Positions 43,241 through 53,874 are shown, numbered from the stretch's first letter. The stretch: 64,000 nucleotides of DNA from Clostridia bacterium (GCA_017536205.1 JAFXHX010000006.1:1-64000); one strand, 5' to 3'. Notes: generated by a model not told the origin, from the letters alone. Numbers and translations: made by a program.

Positions 43241-43966
43241 ATGAAAAATTATTACGACCAAAACTATATAATAGCATCTTCACAATGCGACGTTAACTCT
43301 AAATTGCGTTTTGACGCTGTTTTAGGCATTTTTCAAGACGTTACCACCGAGCATTCTACAAAAATGGGTACGGGGCACGACGACTTACTTAGAAGTTCAA
43401 ACGCCTTTTGGGTGCTTTCAAAGGTGCGCTTTAATTTAAAGGGCGAAATTAAAGTTTCTTCTAGCGTGAACGCTAAAACTTGGCCACTTAAACCACAACT
43501 TATAAGGTTTTTAAGAGAAACTCAAATTACAAGTAGCACGGGCACGGTAAACGGGCTTGCCGAGTGGTGCATTTTAGATGCTAGCACTATGGCTATTAGA
43601 AAAGCTAGTAGCGTTTGCTATCCACACGATATGGAATATTTGCCTGCATCGGAATACGTTAGCGATTTTTTAAGAATTAAAGAAACGGTTGAGCCTGAAA
43701 ACTTTTGCTATTTATATAAAACTATGCTAACCGATATAGACGTTAACGGGCACGTTAATAATTTGTGCTATGCTCGCCTTGCCCTTAATGCGTTTGAGCC
43801 GAACGAATTTTATAACTATAACTTTACAGGCTTTGAACTTCACTTTATATCGCAAACGTATTACGACTATGAAATTAGCGTTTATAAAAAAGAAATAGAC
43901 GGTGGCGTTTACGTTGAAGGAACTAATAACGGAAAAACGGTATTTAAAGCAATATTTAAAAAATAA
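43241..43966 (+). CDS. Acyl-ACP thioesterase
   Basis: 241 residues forming a double hotdog fold of the FatA/FatB-like family (PF01643). N-terminal hotdog with RFDAVLGIFQDVTTEHSTKMG (22-42) and FWVLSKVRF; C-terminal hotdog with the catalytic region LTDIDVNGHVNNLCYARL (about 163-180), whose Asp, Asn and His are the usual active-site residues. It releases free fatty acids from acyl carrier protein. The ATG is preceded only by a weak AAGAG 13 bases away and by TATTAT placed at -10 relative to the ATG. Ends in a terminator hairpin. Confidence 0.85.
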   Translation: MKNYYDQNYIIASSQCDVNSKLRFDAVLGIFQDVTTEHSTKMGTGHDDLLRSSNAFWVLSKVRFNLKGEIKVSSSVNAKTWPLKPQLIRFLRETQITSSTGTVNGLAEWCILDASTMAIRKASSVCYPHDMEYLPASEYVSDFLRIKETVEPENFCYLYKTMLTDIDVNGHVNNLCYARLALNAFEPNEFYNYNFTGFELHFISQTYYDYEISVYKKEIDGGVYVEGTNNGKTVFKAIFKK

Positions 43967-43992
43967 AAAACACGCATAAGGCGTGTTTTTTA
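43965..43992 (+). terminator. Intrinsic terminator
   Basis: AACACGC-ATAAG-GCGTGTT with A-run before and T-run after, directly past the thioesterase stop. Confidence 0.88.
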
Positions 43993-44066
43993 TTTGCTTA
44001 AAAGTAATATTTTACGCCCATTACCCCATTGTGTTGTAGTAATTGCATTTTTATTTTTGCTTGTTG

Positions 44067-44300
44067 TAGAAAACGATATTTTTAAGCCCGTAGAAACAAG
44101 CACAAGCAGGCTCGACAACAAGGAGCAGACACAACTAACCTTTTTGGTCATCGGATTGTAAATTATCATATTTTAAGCCCGTAGAAACAAGTTAGGCTAG
44201 GCTCGCAAGGGGTTGCGGAATTGATTGACCTTTGTGGTCATCAAGGTCGCAAAACCGACGCAGAAACGACGCATAACGCCGTTTATACGGGAATAAAAAA
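44067..44300 (+). repeat. Tandem pair of structured intergenic repeats, locus B
   Basis: Two imperfect copies (about 44076-44155 and 44169-44250) share TATTTTTAAGCCCGTAGAAACAAG, GGCTCG and TTGACCTTTnTGGTCATC blocks, and the GTAGAAAAC lead-in and a tail with GACGCATAACGCC match locus A at 6431-6650. As in locus A the unit is placed between convergent genes (thioesterase and rplQ) and is followed by a terminator. No ORF is present in 43993-44300. Confidence 0.7.
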
Positions 44301-44330
44301 AGGCAGTGCATAAGCACTGCTTTTTTATGT
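44293..44330. terminator. Terminator of the ribosomal superoperon
   Basis: GCAGTGC-ATAA-GCACTGC (44303-44320) with A7 and T6 flanks works in both directions; on the minus strand it lies nine bases past the rplQ stop. Confidence 0.88.
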
Positions 44331-44338
44331 CTTAAAAA

Positions 44339-44845
44339 TTAAACGAGTTCGATAATAGCAACTTCTGCTGCATCACCACGGCGCTGACCTTTAAGATATT
44401 TTCTGGTGTAACCGCCACCTTGACCAAGTTGTTCTTTGCGTTCTGCATACTTGGGAGCGATTTCGTTAAATATCTTTTCAATAAGCGGATGGTTAATGCC
44501 TTTTACTCTTGCTCTAAACTCTGCTTTCGATTCACCGTTTTCTTTAGTGAATTGAATATCGTAGGTAAGAGCCATAATTTTTCTTCTTGCAGCAAGTTTC
44601 TTAGGACCGTCTTTAATAACTTTTTTGGTTACTTCTTTACCCTTTGCATCTTTCGTAACTACGGTAGATTCAACGGTATCGTCATATGAATTAACTGCTA
44701 AAGTTATAATTTTTTCAACGTAAGGACGAAGTGCACGTACGTGACCTTCGGTTACTTCAATTCTTCCGTACCATAAAAGGTTAGAAGCCTGGTTTTTAAG
44801 AACTGCTTTTCTTTGAGTGGTAGTTAAACCCATTCTGCCCGGCAT
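44339..44845 (-). CDS. rplQ: 50S ribosomal protein L17
   Basis: RMGLTTTQRKAVLKNQASNLL start and AEVAIIELV end are typical. At 168 residues it is 40-55 longer than most; an insert (about 60-115, rich in charged residues, including VVTKDAKGKEVTKKVIKDG) interrupts the usual fold between the KIITLA helix and the AARRKIMA block. Last gene of the superoperon, three bases after rpoA. Confidence 0.95.
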   Translation of the reverse strand: MPGRMGLTTTQRKAVLKNQASNLLWYGRIEVTEGHVRALRPYVEKIITLAVNSYDDTVESTVVTKDAKGKEVTKKVIKDGPKKLAARRKIMALTYDIQFTKENGESKAEFRARVKGINHPLIEKIFNEIAPKYAERKEQLGQGGGYTRKYLKGQRRGDAAEVAIIELV

Positions 44846-44848
44846 TGC

Positions 44849-45805
44849 TTATTCCTCCTGTTCCTTTAATTTGAGACCAAGACTTTCAAGTTTGAAAATA
44901 ACTTCGTCAAGCGATTTCTTACCGAGATTTCTAACTTTAAGCATATCGTCTTCAGTCTTTTGTGTTAAGTCTTTTACCGTGTGAATACCTGCGCGCTTCA
45001 AGCAGTTAAGCGAACGTACCGATAAATCAAGGTCTTCGACGTTGGTTTTCATAATAATATCGTCGGGGTCTTCAGGTTGAGAAGTTAAAATACTCATACC
45101 GTCTGCAATGTCCGAGAGATTTACGAAAATGTTAATGTGTTCTTTAATAATAGTAGCGGCAAGCGAAACGATTTCTTTACCGGTGAACGCACCGTTAGTC
45201 CATACTTCTAAAATGAGTCTGTCTCTATCGATGTCTTGACCTACACGAGCGTTTTCAACGGTGAAACTTACTTTCTTTAAGGGAGAGTAGTTACTGTCGA
45301 TAGCAATGTAGCCGATTTCGCCGGTTTTGTTTGCTTCTGCGCCGGTATAACCCCTGCCTCTGCCGATGGTAAGGTCAACTTCGAAAAGTCCACCTTCGTC
45401 AACGGTACAAATATATTGGTCGGGATTAAGAACTTCAACTTCAGCATCAAGTTCGATGTCGCTTGCGTAAACGACAGCGGGGCCTTGCTTGCTAATTTTT
45501 AAAACCTTTTTAAAATCAGGGCTAGTAGTTGAAGTTTTAACAGCAACGGTTTTGAAGTTTAATATGATTTCAACAACGTCTTCCTTAACGCCTTTAATAG
45601 TTGATAATTCATGTTTTACGTCAAGACTCGGTGCGAACTTTATGCCTTGAATTGCAGCACCGGGAAGTGCCGACATAAGAGTTCTTCTAAAGCAGTTACC
45701 TATCGTGGTGCCGTAACCTTTTTCAAGTGGCTCTACAACGATTTTAACGTGGCTTTGATTTTCGCTTTCTTCTACCGAAATCTTGGGCATTTCTATTTCC
45801 ATCAT
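44849..45805 (-). CDS. rpoA: RNA polymerase alpha subunit
   Basis: N-terminal assembly domain (1-230; EPLEKGYGTTIGNCFRRTLMSALPG-type signature near 30) and C-terminal DNA/activator-binding domain (250-318; LDLSVRSLNCLKRAGIHTVKDL then LGKKSLDEVIFKL). 318 residues. GGAGGT precedes two consecutive ATG codons (45805 and 45802); either may be used. Confidence 0.97.
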   Translation of the reverse strand: MMEIEMPKISVEESENQSHVKIVVEPLEKGYGTTIGNCFRRTLMSALPGAAIQGIKFAPSLDVKHELSTIKGVKEDVVEIILNFKTVAVKTSTTSPDFKKVLKISKQGPAVVYASDIELDAEVEVLNPDQYICTVDEGGLFEVDLTIGRGRGYTGAEANKTGEIGYIAIDSNYSPLKKVSFTVENARVGQDIDRDRLILEVWTNGAFTGKEIVSLAATIIKEHINIFVNLSDIADGMSILTSQPEDPDDIIMKTNVEDLDLSVRSLNCLKRAGIHTVKDLTQKTEDDMLKVRNLGKKSLDEVIFKLESLGLKLKEQEE

Positions 45806-45841
45806 AGAAAGTTTACCTCCAAATAATAGATTGTTTTTATA

Positions 45842-46468
45842 TTACTTCGAATACAATTCGACAATCATGTGTTCTTGAATTTGCGAATCAATATCTTCTC
45901 TTTGCGGTAAAGCAATAACCTTGCCTTCGAGTTTTTCTGCATCGAATTCAAGCCATTTGGGAACGTTACCCGATTTTTCGGTTTGCTTAAACGCTTCAAA
46001 ATAATTGTTGCCTTTTTTGCTTTCTTTAACGGCAATTACGTCGTTAACCTTAACTTGGTAAGAAGCAATATCAACGTTTTTACCGTTAACGGTAAAGTGA
46101 GCGTGAGTTACAAGTTGACGAGCGGTTGAACGAGATTGAGCAATACCAAGACGGAATACAACGTTATCAAGTCTTCTTTCAAGAAGTGATAACATGTTTT
46201 CACCGGTAATACCTTTCATTCTGTCGGCTTCTTCGTAGTAACTTCTAAATTGCTTTTCTAATACGCCGTATATTCTCTTCGTTTTTTGTTTTTCACGAAG
46301 TTGTTGGCCGTATTCAGAAACTTTGTGTCTGCCTGCACCGTGTTGACCAGGAGCAACCGGTCTTTTTTCAAACGGACAAGAAGTTTTATAACATTTTTCG
46401 CCTTTTAAGAAAAGTTTGCAACCTTCTCTTCTGCATAAACGACATTTTGCGTCTGTATATTTCGCCAT
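45842..46468 (-). CDS. rpsD: 30S ribosomal protein S4
   Basis: 208 residues with S4 RNA-binding domain ([28 protein letters not shown]). The N-terminus has four zinc-type cysteines in [13 protein letters not shown] and CYKTSCPF, the zinc-binding form of S4. Translational repressor of the alpha operon in other bacteria. Confidence 0.97.
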   Translation of the reverse strand: MAKYTDAKCRLCRREGCKLFLKGEKCYKTSCPFEKRPVAPGQHGAGRHKVSEYGQQLREKQKTKRIYGVLEKQFRSYYEEADRMKGITGENMLSLLERRLDNVVFRLGIAQSRSTARQLVTHAHFTVNGKNVDIASYQVKVNDVIAVKESKKGNNYFEAFKQTEKSGNVPKWLEFDAEKLEGKVIALPQREDIDSQIQEHMIVELYSK

Positions 46469-46484
46469 TTTCGTTACCTCCTAA

Positions 46485-46871
46485 TTATACTCTGCGACGC
46501 TTCGGCGGACGACAGCCGTTGTGAGGGATAGGAGAAACGTCTTTAATAAGAGTTACTTCTACGCCACATACGCCTAATGCTCTGATAGCCGATTCTCTTC
46601 CTTGACCAGGACCTTTTACGTAAACTTCAGCAGAGCGTAATCCGTGTTCCATTGCAGCCTTAACTGCAACTTCAGCAGCTTGTTGAGCGGCAAACGGGGT
46701 GCTTTTTCTTGAACCTCTGTAACCAAGGCTACCTGCGCTTGAATGAGCGATAGCGTTACCGTTTAAATCGGTTACGGTTACGATGGTGTTGTTGAAAGAA
46801 GATTGAATGTGTACTTGACCTTTATCAACTTTCTTAAGTTCTCTTCTTTTTTTGGTAGTTGCTTTAGCCAT
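46485..46871 (-). CDS. rpsK: 30S ribosomal protein S11
   Basis: 128 residues. [20 protein letters not shown] and the conserved end [18 protein letters not shown] identify it. GGAGG ribosome binding site; 18 bases after rpsM. Confidence 0.97.
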   Translation of the reverse strand: MAKATTKKRRELKKVDKGQVHIQSSFNNTIVTVTDLNGNAIAHSSAGSLGYRGSRKSTPFAAQQAAEVAVKAAMEHGLRSAEVYVKGPGQGRESAIRALGVCGVEVTLIKDVSPIPHNGCRPPKRRRV

Positions 46872-46888
46872 AACTTAATTCCCTCCTC

Positions 46889-47266
46889 TTACTTACTTGC
46901 GGTCTTTTTCTTTGCAACGGTACGACGCGGACCTTTACGCGTGCGTGCGTTTCTCTTTGAACTTTGACCTCTTACGGGAAGGCCTTTTCTGTGTCTTACG
47001 CCACGGAAACAACCGATTTCCATAAGTCTTTTAATGCTAAGGTTAACTTCTGAACGGAGTTCACCTTCAACTTTAAGATTGTTATCGATATAATCTCTTA
47101 ATTTCGATACGTCTTCTTCGGTCAAATCCTTTACTCTTGTATCAGGATTAATACCTGTTGCTTTCATAATTTCTTTAGCAGTTGTTCTACCGATACCGTA
47201 AATATAAGTGATACCGATTTCAACGCGCTTTTCTCTGGGTAAATCTACACCGGCAATACGAGCCAT
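46889..47266 (-). CDS. rpsM: 30S ribosomal protein S13
   Basis: 125 residues: [25 protein letters not shown] start, [11 protein letters not shown] and [14 protein letters not shown] end. Normal length. Confidence 0.97.
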   Translation of the reverse strand: MARIAGVDLPREKRVEIGITYIYGIGRTTAKEIMKATGINPDTRVKDLTEEDVSKLRDYIDNNLKVEGELRSEVNLSIKRLMEIGCFRGVRHRKGLPVRGQSSKRNARTRKGPRRTVAKKKTASK

Positions 47267-47329
47267 TTTTACTAACCTCCAAATTAGTTAAATTATTTTT
47301 TGTTTTAATTTTAAGTGTGTAAGAAGTAA

Positions 47330-47446
47330 TTAACCTTGTTTTTGCTTATGGTTTTTGTTCTTTGAACAAATTACCATAACCTTGCCTTCTCTTCTAATGA
47401 CTCTGCATTTGTCGCACATAGGTTTTACTGATGGTCTTACTTTCAT
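47330..47446 (-). CDS. rpmJ: 50S ribosomal protein L36
   Basis: 38 codons, too short for many gene callers: begins [20 protein letters not shown] and ends NHKQKQG. Cysteines 11, 14 and 27 with a late histidine (33) bind zinc. One residue longer than the 37-residue Bacillus protein. Lies between infA and rpsM. Confidence 0.96.
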   Translation of the reverse strand: MKVRPSVKPMCDKCRVIRREGKVMVICSKNKNHKQKQG

Positions 47447-47483
47447 TTTTTCTATTCCTCCGATTTATTTTTGATTATAAAAA

Positions 47484-47705
47484 TCAGTTTTTACTGCGCC
47501 ATACGATTCTGCCTTTAGTCAAGTCGTACGGGCTCATTTCTAACTTTACGTTATCTCCGGGTATAATTTTTATATAGTTCATTCTTAACTTACCCGAAAT
47601 ATAGGCTGTAATTATAAAGCCGTTTGAGAGCTTGACTTTGAACGTTGCGTTCGGCAAAGCCTCGACAATCGTGCCTTCGGTTTCTATAACGTCGTTTTTC
47701 GACAC
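47484..47705 (-). CDS. infA: Translation initiation factor IF-1
   Basis: 73-residue OB-fold protein: [20 protein letters not shown] and [26 protein letters not shown] site upstream. The gap to map (47706-47813) has no gene; the KOW-domain gene often found here in Bacillota is absent. Confidence 0.97.
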   Translation of the reverse strand: MSKNDVIETEGTIVEALPNATFKVKLSNGFIITAYISGKLRMNYIKIIPGDNVKLEMSPYDLTKGRIVWRSKN

Positions 47706-47813
47706 TACGTAATACCTCCATTTATAATCGTGTTTATATCGTATATACGCCTGCTTCTTCCTTAAGGCTTAAAGTTTACGCTTACCACCAGCGTCGGGCG
47801 TATATAATTTTGC

Positions 47814-48551
47814 TTATAACGTAAGTATTTCTACTCCGTTATCGGTTATTATTACCGTGTTTTCATAGTGCGCGGACGGCATTTTGTCACGCGTGATGCA
47901 GTCCCAACCGTTTATGTCGACTTCAAACGTGCCCATATTTACCATAGGCTCGATAGCAAGCGCCATATTACGGCGAAGCCTTACACCCGTTCCCTTTCTT
48001 CCGTAATTTGGAACTTCGGGGTCTTCGTGGACTTTTCTGCCTATTCCGTGCCCTACCATTGCACGAACAACCGAGAAGCCGTTTGATTCAACGTAAGACT
48101 GAATTTGATGCCCTACGTCGCCAAGCGCACTTCCTATGCAAATGCCTTCAATTCCTTTGAAAAAACTTTCTCTCGTTACGTCAACGAGTTTTCTTTTCAT
48201 CGGGTCCGTTTCTCCCACGCAGAAACTTCTTGCGGCGTCGGCGTGGAAACCTTTTAAATAAGCCCCAACGTCAACTGAAACGATATCGCCTTCTTTTATA
48301 ACCCTACTTCCCGGCCTGCCGTGCACAACTTCTTCGTTAACCGAAATGCACGCCGCTGCGGGAAAGCCGTAAAGCCCTAAAAACGACGGTGTCGCCCCAC
48401 ACGAAGTTATATAATCGTGGATTATCTTATTGAGCTCGCCCGTAGTCATACCGACTTTAACGCTTTCTTCTGCAAGAAGTAGCACGTCGCGCACGACTTT
48501 ACAGGGCTCTCTCATAAGTTCAATTTCTTTGTCAGTTTTAATAGTTATCAT
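47814..48551 (-). CDS. map: Methionine aminopeptidase, type I
   Basis: 245-residue M24 enzyme removing initiator methionine. All five metal ligands are visible: [20 protein letters not shown] (two Asp), [12 protein letters not shown] (His), ALAIEPMV (Glu) and a final Glu in HYENTVIIT. Contrast with the M24 protein at 38985, which has lost most of these. Overlaps adk by four bases. Confidence 0.96.
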   Translation of the reverse strand: MITIKTDKEIELMREPCKVVRDVLLLAEESVKVGMTTGELNKIIHDYITSCGATPSFLGLYGFPAAACISVNEEVVHGRPGSRVIKEGDIVSVDVGAYLKGFHADAARSFCVGETDPMKRKLVDVTRESFFKGIEGICIGSALGDVGHQIQSYVESNGFSVVRAMVGHGIGRKVHEDPEVPNYGRKGTGVRLRRNMALAIEPMVNMGTFEVDINGWDCITRDKMPSAHYENTVIITDNGVEILTL

Positions 48552-49162
48552 AAACTGCTAATAATGTCTTCAAATACCTTATCGATATTTTGGTCGCCGT
48601 TTATAGTAACTAATTTGCCCGCTTTTTCGTAATAGTCGATAAGGGGCGCAGTTTGTTTTTCATAAACGGAAAGCCTTTCTTTAACGGTAACTTCGTTATC
48701 GTCGGCTCTTTGATACAAGGTTTTTCCGCACTTAGCGCAGTCAGTCTTGCCGTTAAGAAAATCAACGTGGTAAGATTCGCCACACTGACAAACTCTCCTA
48801 CCAGTAATTCTTTTTACGAGTTTAGTAGTGTCAACGTTAATGTTAACTACTTTTTCTACGCTCGCAAACTTGTCAAGTTCCTCGGCTTGAAAGGTGTTTC
48901 TGGGGAATCCGTCTAAAAGGAAACCCTTTTCACAATCGCTTTCAGCAAGGCGTTGCTTAACGATTTCTACCGTAACTTCATCGGGAACGAGTTGACCTTT
49001 ATCTATATACGATTTAGCAACTACCCCGATAGGAGTGGCGTTTTTAATGTTCGCTCTAAATATATCGCCCGTTGAAACGTGGGGTATTTGGTACTTTTCG
49101 GCAAGCCTAGTAGCCTGCGTTCCTTTACCCGCGCCGGGTGCTCCAAGCAATATTATTTTCAT
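48548..49162 (-). CDS. adk: Adenylate kinase
   Basis: P-loop [13 protein letters not shown] (5-17), [10 protein letters not shown] near 80. The LID has a zinc-type cysteine set, VCQCGES...CAKCGKTL, with CxC rather than the usual CxxC at the first pair. 204 residues, slightly short. One base after secY. Confidence 0.96.
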   Translation of the reverse strand: MKIILLGAPGAGKGTQATRLAEKYQIPHVSTGDIFRANIKNATPIGVVAKSYIDKGQLVPDEVTVEIVKQRLAESDCEKGFLLDGFPRNTFQAEELDKFASVEKVVNINVDTTKLVKRITGRRVCQCGESYHVDFLNGKTDCAKCGKTLYQRADDNEVTVKERLSVYEKQTAPLIDYYEKAGKLVTINGDQNIDKVFEDIISSL

Positions 49163-49163
49163 T

Positions 49164-50486
49164 TTACTTTAAGAATCCTTTATAGTTTTTCATCATAATT
49201 TGCGATTCAAGCGCAGTGTTGAATTCAAGCGCAACCGATACTACGATTAAGAGACCCGTTGCGGTGAACGAGTTAGCGTTGCTCATATCAATCGCTTGGA
49301 AAACGATTGAAGGAACGAGTGCTAAAATCGCAAGGAATATTGCGCCGAAAAGCGTAATTCTGCCACTAATCTTTTTAAGATATTGTGCAGTGGGCTTGCC
49401 GGGGCGAATACCCATAATGAAACCACCATTTTGTTGAATGCTCTTAGAAATATCGTCGGGATTGAATTGAATTGACGTATAGAAGTAAGCAAAGAATATA
49501 ATGAGCAAGGTAAGAACTACCATATAAAGCCATGAGCCAGTGCCCATCCATTGTGCCCACCATAAGCCAAATTCACTGTCTGCCCAACCGAAGAGGGTCA
49601 TAATAAGTTCGGGGAAACTTAAGATTGAAAACGCAAATATAAGGGGAAGAACGCCGTTTGAGTTAACCTTTATAGGAATAACGGTTGACTGACCACCGTA
49701 CATTTTTTGACCCCTAACTTGTTTTGCGTATTGAACGGGGATTTTTCTTTCTGCAAGTTCAACGGTTACTATTGCAACGAATACCACAACGATAGCAAGT
49801 ACCATTGCAACGAGTTTCCAGAAGTTGTTAAGACCTTCGCCATCAACAACCCAAAGGTTTTGAACCATGTTGATAAACGATTGACCTGCAGACGAGACAA
49901 TGCCCGCAAAAATTAGAAGCGATATACCGTTTGAAACGCCGTAGTCGGTAATTCTTTCGCCAATCCACATAGTAATAACGGTGCCTGCCGTATAGAAAAG
50001 CACAACTACTACGTATGCAAGCCACTCTTGACCGAAACAAAGCGACGTAAGCGATTGACCACCGTTCGTAGGAGTAGAAATACCGTTACTGTAGTTAAGC
50101 ACGATACCAATTGCTTGAACGATAGCAAGAACGATAGTAAGATATCTTGTATATTGACCGATTTTCTTTCTACCTTCTTCACCTTGCTTTGAAAGTCTTT
50201 CAAGGGCGGGGATTGCAACTGCAAGAAGTTGCATGATAATCGATGAGTTAATGTACGGGCCAACACCCATAGCAAACAACGTTCCCATTGCAAGCGAACC
50301 ACCGGTCATCATATTCATAATGTTAAGGTAAGAAAGGTCAAGGTCGGTTGACGCTAAAAGTTCGTCACCTATACCAGGAACTGGTATATACGAACCTACT
50401 CTATATAATAAAAGGAATAAAAGTGTAAACCAAATCTTAACTCTAATTTCTTTTACCTTAAACGCATTTTTTAATGTTTCAAACAT
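49164..50486 (-). CDS. secY: Preprotein translocase subunit SecY
   Basis: 440 residues with ten membrane segments, starting [23 protein letters not shown]; cytoplasmic loop 5 with [22 protein letters not shown] and [12 protein letters not shown] are family signatures. Forms the protein channel in the inner membrane. Usual place between rplO and adk. Confidence 0.97.
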   Translation of the reverse strand: MFETLKNAFKVKEIRVKIWFTLLFLLLYRVGSYIPVPGIGDELLASTDLDLSYLNIMNMMTGGSLAMGTLFAMGVGPYINSSIIMQLLAVAIPALERLSKQGEEGRKKIGQYTRYLTIVLAIVQAIGIVLNYSNGISTPTNGGQSLTSLCFGQEWLAYVVVVLFYTAGTVITMWIGERITDYGVSNGISLLIFAGIVSSAGQSFINMVQNLWVVDGEGLNNFWKLVAMVLAIVVVFVAIVTVELAERKIPVQYAKQVRGQKMYGGQSTVIPIKVNSNGVLPLIFAFSILSFPELIMTLFGWADSEFGLWWAQWMGTGSWLYMVVLTLLIIFFAYFYTSIQFNPDDISKSIQQNGGFIMGIRPGKPTAQYLKKISGRITLFGAIFLAILALVPSIVFQAIDMSNANSFTATGLLIVVSVALEFNTALESQIMMKNYKGFLK

Positions 50487-50520
50487 TTTATTACCTCCGT
50501 CTTTTAAGTACTAGGTAAAA

Positions 50521-50967
50521 TTAAACTAATTCTGCCGTACCACCGGCTTTCTCAATTGCTTCTTTTGCTTGCGCAGAGAATGCGTTTGCCTTAACGGTTA
50601 ACGCTACGTTAAGTTCGCCAGTACCTAATACTTTAAGACCAACGGGATTTTTAACTTCTTTGATAAGGCCTGCGTAGTATAAAGTTTCGAAATCTACTAC
50701 TGCGCCTGCTTCAAAGTTGTTTAAAATAGCCACGTTAACTATTGCATATACCTTTTTGAAAGGATTATTGAAACCACGCTTGGGTAATCTACGGGTTAAA
50801 GGCATTTGACCGCCTTCAAATCCGGGTCTTACACCGCCACCGCTTCTAGCCCATTGACCTTTGTGGCCTTTACCACTAGTCTTACCAAGGCCAGAACCGG
50901 TACCACGACCAAGTCTTTTTGCAGATTTTCTGCTTCCCACTTGGGGTTGTAATGTATCAATTCTCAT
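50521..50967 (-). CDS. rplO: 50S ribosomal protein L15
   Basis: 148 residues: [22 protein letters not shown] start, [14 protein letters not shown] and [10 protein letters not shown]. The ATG at 50967 follows AGAGGTG; the longer frame runs into rpmD. Confidence 0.96.
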   Translation of the reverse strand: MRIDTLQPQVGSRKSAKRLGRGTGSGLGKTSGKGHKGQWARSGGGVRPGFEGGQMPLTRRLPKRGFNNPFKKVYAIVNVAILNNFEAGAVVDFETLYYAGLIKEVKNPVGLKVLGTGELNVALTVKANAFSAQAKEAIEKAGGTAELV

Positions 50968-50977
50968 AGTACACCTC

Positions 50978-51172
50978 TTAAACGTTTTCAACTTCTACAA
51001 GGTGACTAACTACTCTTAATTGACCTTGTAAGGTTGCGCTGTCTGCAAACGTTTTGGACTGACCGATTTTCTTAAGTCCAAGTGCTGCAACAGTACCCTT
51101 TTGAACTGCGGTACACGAAATAGTGCTTCTTTTAAGCGTTACTTTTACTTGTGATGCTTTTGCTTTAGCCAT
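50978..51172 (-). CDS. rpmD: 50S ribosomal protein L30
   Basis: 64 residues; [20 protein letters not shown] and [12 protein letters not shown] match the family. AGGAGC ribosome binding site. Confidence 0.94.
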   Translation of the reverse strand: MAKAKASQVKVTLKRSTISCTAVQKGTVAALGLKKIGQSKTFADSATLQGQLRVVSHLVEVENV

Positions 51173-51186
51173 TATTCCGCTCCTCC

Positions 51187-51705
51187 TTAACCTAAGATTT
51201 CCTCAACGGTTTTACCGCGGAGTGCAGCAACTTCTTCAACCGATTTAAGTCCGTAAAGACCTTCGAGCGCTGCTTTTACCATGTTAATGGGGTTTGTAGT
51301 ACCGTAAGATTTAGTTCTAATGTTCTTAATACCTGCTGCTTCCATAACCGCACGAACGGGGCCACCAGCGATAACACCGGTACCTTCTTCAGCGGGGAGC
51401 ATAAGTACGGAACCTCTACCAAACTTACCGGTAGTACCGTGAGAAATGGTGTTGCCAACGAGTGCAACTTTTCTCATAGCCTTTTTAGCTTGAGCAGTTG
51501 CTTTATCGATTGCTTCGGGAACTTCGTTAGCCTTACCCATACCGCATGCTACTTTGCCATTTTCGTCGCCAACGACTACGAGCGCTGCAAATCTCATTTT
51601 GCGACCACCTTTAACAACTTTGGTTACGCGGTTAACGCAAATAAGTTTTTTGCAAAGACCGTCTTTTTCTTCCTGTCTTCTGGGAGCTTTATTTTCTCTT
51701 GCCAT
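51187..51705 (-). CDS. rpsE: 30S ribosomal protein S5
   Basis: 172 residues. [25 protein letters not shown] (double-stranded RNA-binding domain) and [32 protein letters not shown] near 115. Confidence 0.97.
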   Translation of the reverse strand: MARENKAPRRQEEKDGLCKKLICVNRVTKVVKGGRKMRFAALVVVGDENGKVACGMGKANEVPEAIDKATAQAKKAMRKVALVGNTISHGTTGKFGRGSVLMLPAEEGTGVIAGGPVRAVMEAAGIKNIRTKSYGTTNPINMVKAALEGLYGLKSVEEVAALRGKTVEEILG

Positions 51706-51720
51706 AACAATTTCCTCCTA

Positions 51721-52089
51721 TTAGAACACAAGACCGGCTTCTCTTGCGCCGTCTGCTACGCATTCAACACGGCCGGTGTAAATGTAACCACCCCTGTCGA
51801 ATACAACTTCTTTAATGCCTTTTTCAAGTGCGCGCTTTGCAATTTCTTGACCAAGTACTTTTGCAGCTTCTTTCTTAGACATTTCTTTAACCATATCGGC
51901 AATAGCCTTTTCTACGGTCGAGCAAGCAACCAAGGTGTTACCCTTAACGTCGTCGATAATTTGAGCGTAAATGTGATTAAGACTTCTAAATACGCAAAGT
52001 CTGGGGCATTCAGCAGTGCCAGATACCTTTTTTCTTACTCTTTGATGTCTTTTAATTCTATCAGCATTTTTATCAATTTTAGTTATCAT
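51721..52089 (-). CDS. rplR: 50S ribosomal protein L18
   Basis: 122 residues; [26 protein letters not shown] start and [14 protein letters not shown] near 97. Binds 5S rRNA. Confidence 0.97.
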   Translation of the reverse strand: MITKIDKNADRIKRHQRVRKKVSGTAECPRLCVFRSLNHIYAQIIDDVKGNTLVACSTVEKAIADMVKEMSKKEAAKVLGQEIAKRALEKGIKEVVFDRGGYIYTGRVECVADGAREAGLVF

Positions 52090-52102
52090 ACTGAGTTACT
52101 CC

Positions 52103-52645
52103 TTACTTACCTGCCGTCTTGCCTTCCTTACGTTCGATTACTTCGTCGCTTAAACGAATACCGTAACCGTGGTAGGGTTCAGGCTTTCTAATGGCTCTGA
52201 TTTTAGCGGCTTCTGCACCAACGAGTTCTTTAGAAATACCTTTAACGGTAATTTCGGTGGGAGAAGGACAAGCAAGAGTAATGCCGTCAACTGCCTTGAA
52301 CTCTACGGTGTGCGAAAGACCAACCGATAAAACGATGTCTTTGCCTTGTTGCGTAACTTTCCAACCAACGCCGTTTACGATAAGGGTTTTAGTAAAACCA
52401 CTCGTAACGCCGATTACCATGTTGTTAAGTAACGCTCTGTATAAGCCGTGTTTCGACTTGGTAGTATTTTCTTCGTTTTTACGAGAAACTACTGCTTCGC
52501 CGTTTTCTACTTTTACTTCAATAACGCTTGCGTCGTAATCTTGAGTTAAAGTTCCTAAAGGACCTTTAACGGTCATGATACCGCCGTTTACGTTAATTTC
52601 TACACCCTGAGGTACTTTAATGGGCGCTCTACCAATTCTTGACAT
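52103..52645 (-). CDS. rplF: 50S ribosomal protein L6
   Basis: 180 residues: MSRIGRAPIKVPQGVEI start, SKHGLYRALLNNMV near 66, and KPEPYHGYGIRLSDEVI end. Start ATG 52645 follows GGAGGG; the upstream frame overlaps rpsH. Confidence 0.96.
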   Translation of the reverse strand: MSRIGRAPIKVPQGVEINVNGGIMTVKGPLGTLTQDYDASVIEVKVENGEAVVSRKNEENTTKSKHGLYRALLNNMVIGVTSGFTKTLIVNGVGWKVTQQGKDIVLSVGLSHTVEFKAVDGITLACPSPTEITVKGISKELVGAEAAKIRAIRKPEPYHGYGIRLSDEVIERKEGKTAGK

Positions 52646-52659
52646 TGTGCTCGCCCTCC

Positions 52660-53052
52660 TTACCAAACGTAAGCAAGTACTTCGCCACCGTGGTTGGCTT
52701 TTCTTGCTTCTTTATCGGTCATAACACCCTTAGGAGTTGAGATTATTGCAATACCAAGACCACCTAAAACTTTGGGAAGTTCGTCGTGACCTGCGTATAT
52801 TCTTAAACCGGGTTTAGATACCCTTTTAAGACCGTTAATAACCTTTTCACCGTGGGGACCGTACTTTAAGGTGATAACTAATTTGCCTTGTACGCCTTCT
52901 TCAACGAATTCGTACGAAGTAATGTAACCTTCCTGCAATAAAAGTCTTGCGATTTCTTTCTTCATATTAGATGCAGGAACTTCAACCGTCTCGTGTTTAA
53001 CAACGAGAGCGTTTCTGATTCTTGTAAGCATATCTGCTATAGGATCTGTCAT
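52660..53052 (-). CDS. rpsH: 30S ribosomal protein S8
   Basis: 130 residues: [15 protein letters not shown] start and [31 protein letters not shown] end, with the conserved rRNA-binding SPTPKG-type loop as STPKG. Confidence 0.97.
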   Translation of the reverse strand: MTDPIADMLTRIRNALVVKHETVEVPASNMKKEIARLLLQEGYITSYEFVEEGVQGKLVITLKYGPHGEKVINGLKRVSKPGLRIYAGHDELPKVLGGLGIAIISTPKGVMTDKEARKANHGGEVLAYVW

Positions 53053-53067
53053 TTTATGTTCCTCCTT

Positions 53068-53253
53068 TTACCAACTAGACTTTTTAATGCCAGGGATTTG
53101 ACCCTTATATGCAAGGTTTCTAAAGCAAATACGGCAAATACCGTATTTACGAAGTACAGAGTGTGGACGACCACAAATACTGCATCTCGTGTAAGCTCTT
53201 GTAGAGAACTTTGGTGCTTTTTGTTGTTTATTTATCATTGCTTTCTTTGCCAT
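53068..53253 (-). CDS. rpsN: 30S ribosomal protein S14, zinc type
   Basis: 61 residues with the zinc ligands [10 protein letters not shown] and CRICFR. The short Z form fits Bacillota. Confidence 0.97.
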   Translation of the reverse strand: MAKKAMINKQQKAPKFSTRAYTRCSICGRPHSVLRKYGICRICFRNLAYKGQIPGIKKSSW

Positions 53254-53270
53254 AATAAGTTCTCCTTTAC

Positions 53271-53855
53271 TTACGCCTTGAACGGCATACCCATTGCTTT
53301 AAGTAATTGGTATGCTTCTTCATCCGTTTTAGCGGTGGTTACGAAACAAATATCAAAACCTCTAATCTTTTCTACTTGGTCGTATTGAATTTCGGGGAAG
53401 ATAAGTTGTTCTTTAATACCCATCGCATAGTTACCCCTACCGTCGAACGACTTATCGGGAACACCCTTGAAGTCTCTTACGCGGGGAAGTGCAATTGATA
53501 CGAACTTGTCAAAAAATTGGTACATTTTGTCGCCTCTTAAGGTAACTTTAATACCAACGGTCATACCTTCTCTTACCTTGAAGTTAGCAACTGATTTCTT
53601 TGCTTTGGTAAGTACGGGTTTTTGACCAGCGATAAGTGCAAGTTCTTTTTCAACGTTTTGTACGCTTTTAGCGTTGTCTTTTACGTCACCAAGACCACCG
53701 TTAATGGTGATTTTAACAAGTTTGGGAACTTGGTTTACGTTCTTATAGTTAAAGTGCTTCATAAGATAAGGTACAACTTGTGATTTGTACATTTCTCTTA
53801 CTCTGCATGTCGAATCGGTTGCAGTTACTTTAGCAACCTGAGTCTTTTCTGCCAT
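53271..53855 (-). CDS. rplE: 50S ribosomal protein L5
   Basis: 194 residues; [49 protein letters not shown] and [19 protein letters not shown]. Binds 5S rRNA. About 14 residues longer at the N-terminus than most. Confidence 0.97.
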   Translation of the reverse strand: MAEKTQVAKVTATDSTCRVREMYKSQVVPYLMKHFNYKNVNQVPKLVKITINGGLGDVKDNAKSVQNVEKELALIAGQKPVLTKAKKSVANFKVREGMTVGIKVTLRGDKMYQFFDKFVSIALPRVRDFKGVPDKSFDGRGNYAMGIKEQLIFPEIQYDQVEKIRGFDICFVTTAKTDEEAYQLLKAMGMPFKA

Positions 53856-53874
53856 GATAAGTTCTCCTTAAAAA

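Noticed and set aside
51439..52191. 250-codon + strand ORF opposite rpsE and rplR
   Set aside because: Lies antisense to two essential ribosomal genes and has a Phe/Asn/Cys-rich composition from reading A+T-rich codons backwards.
52191..52538. 115-codon + strand ORF opposite rplF
   Set aside because: Antisense shadow of rplF without SD or recognisable domain.
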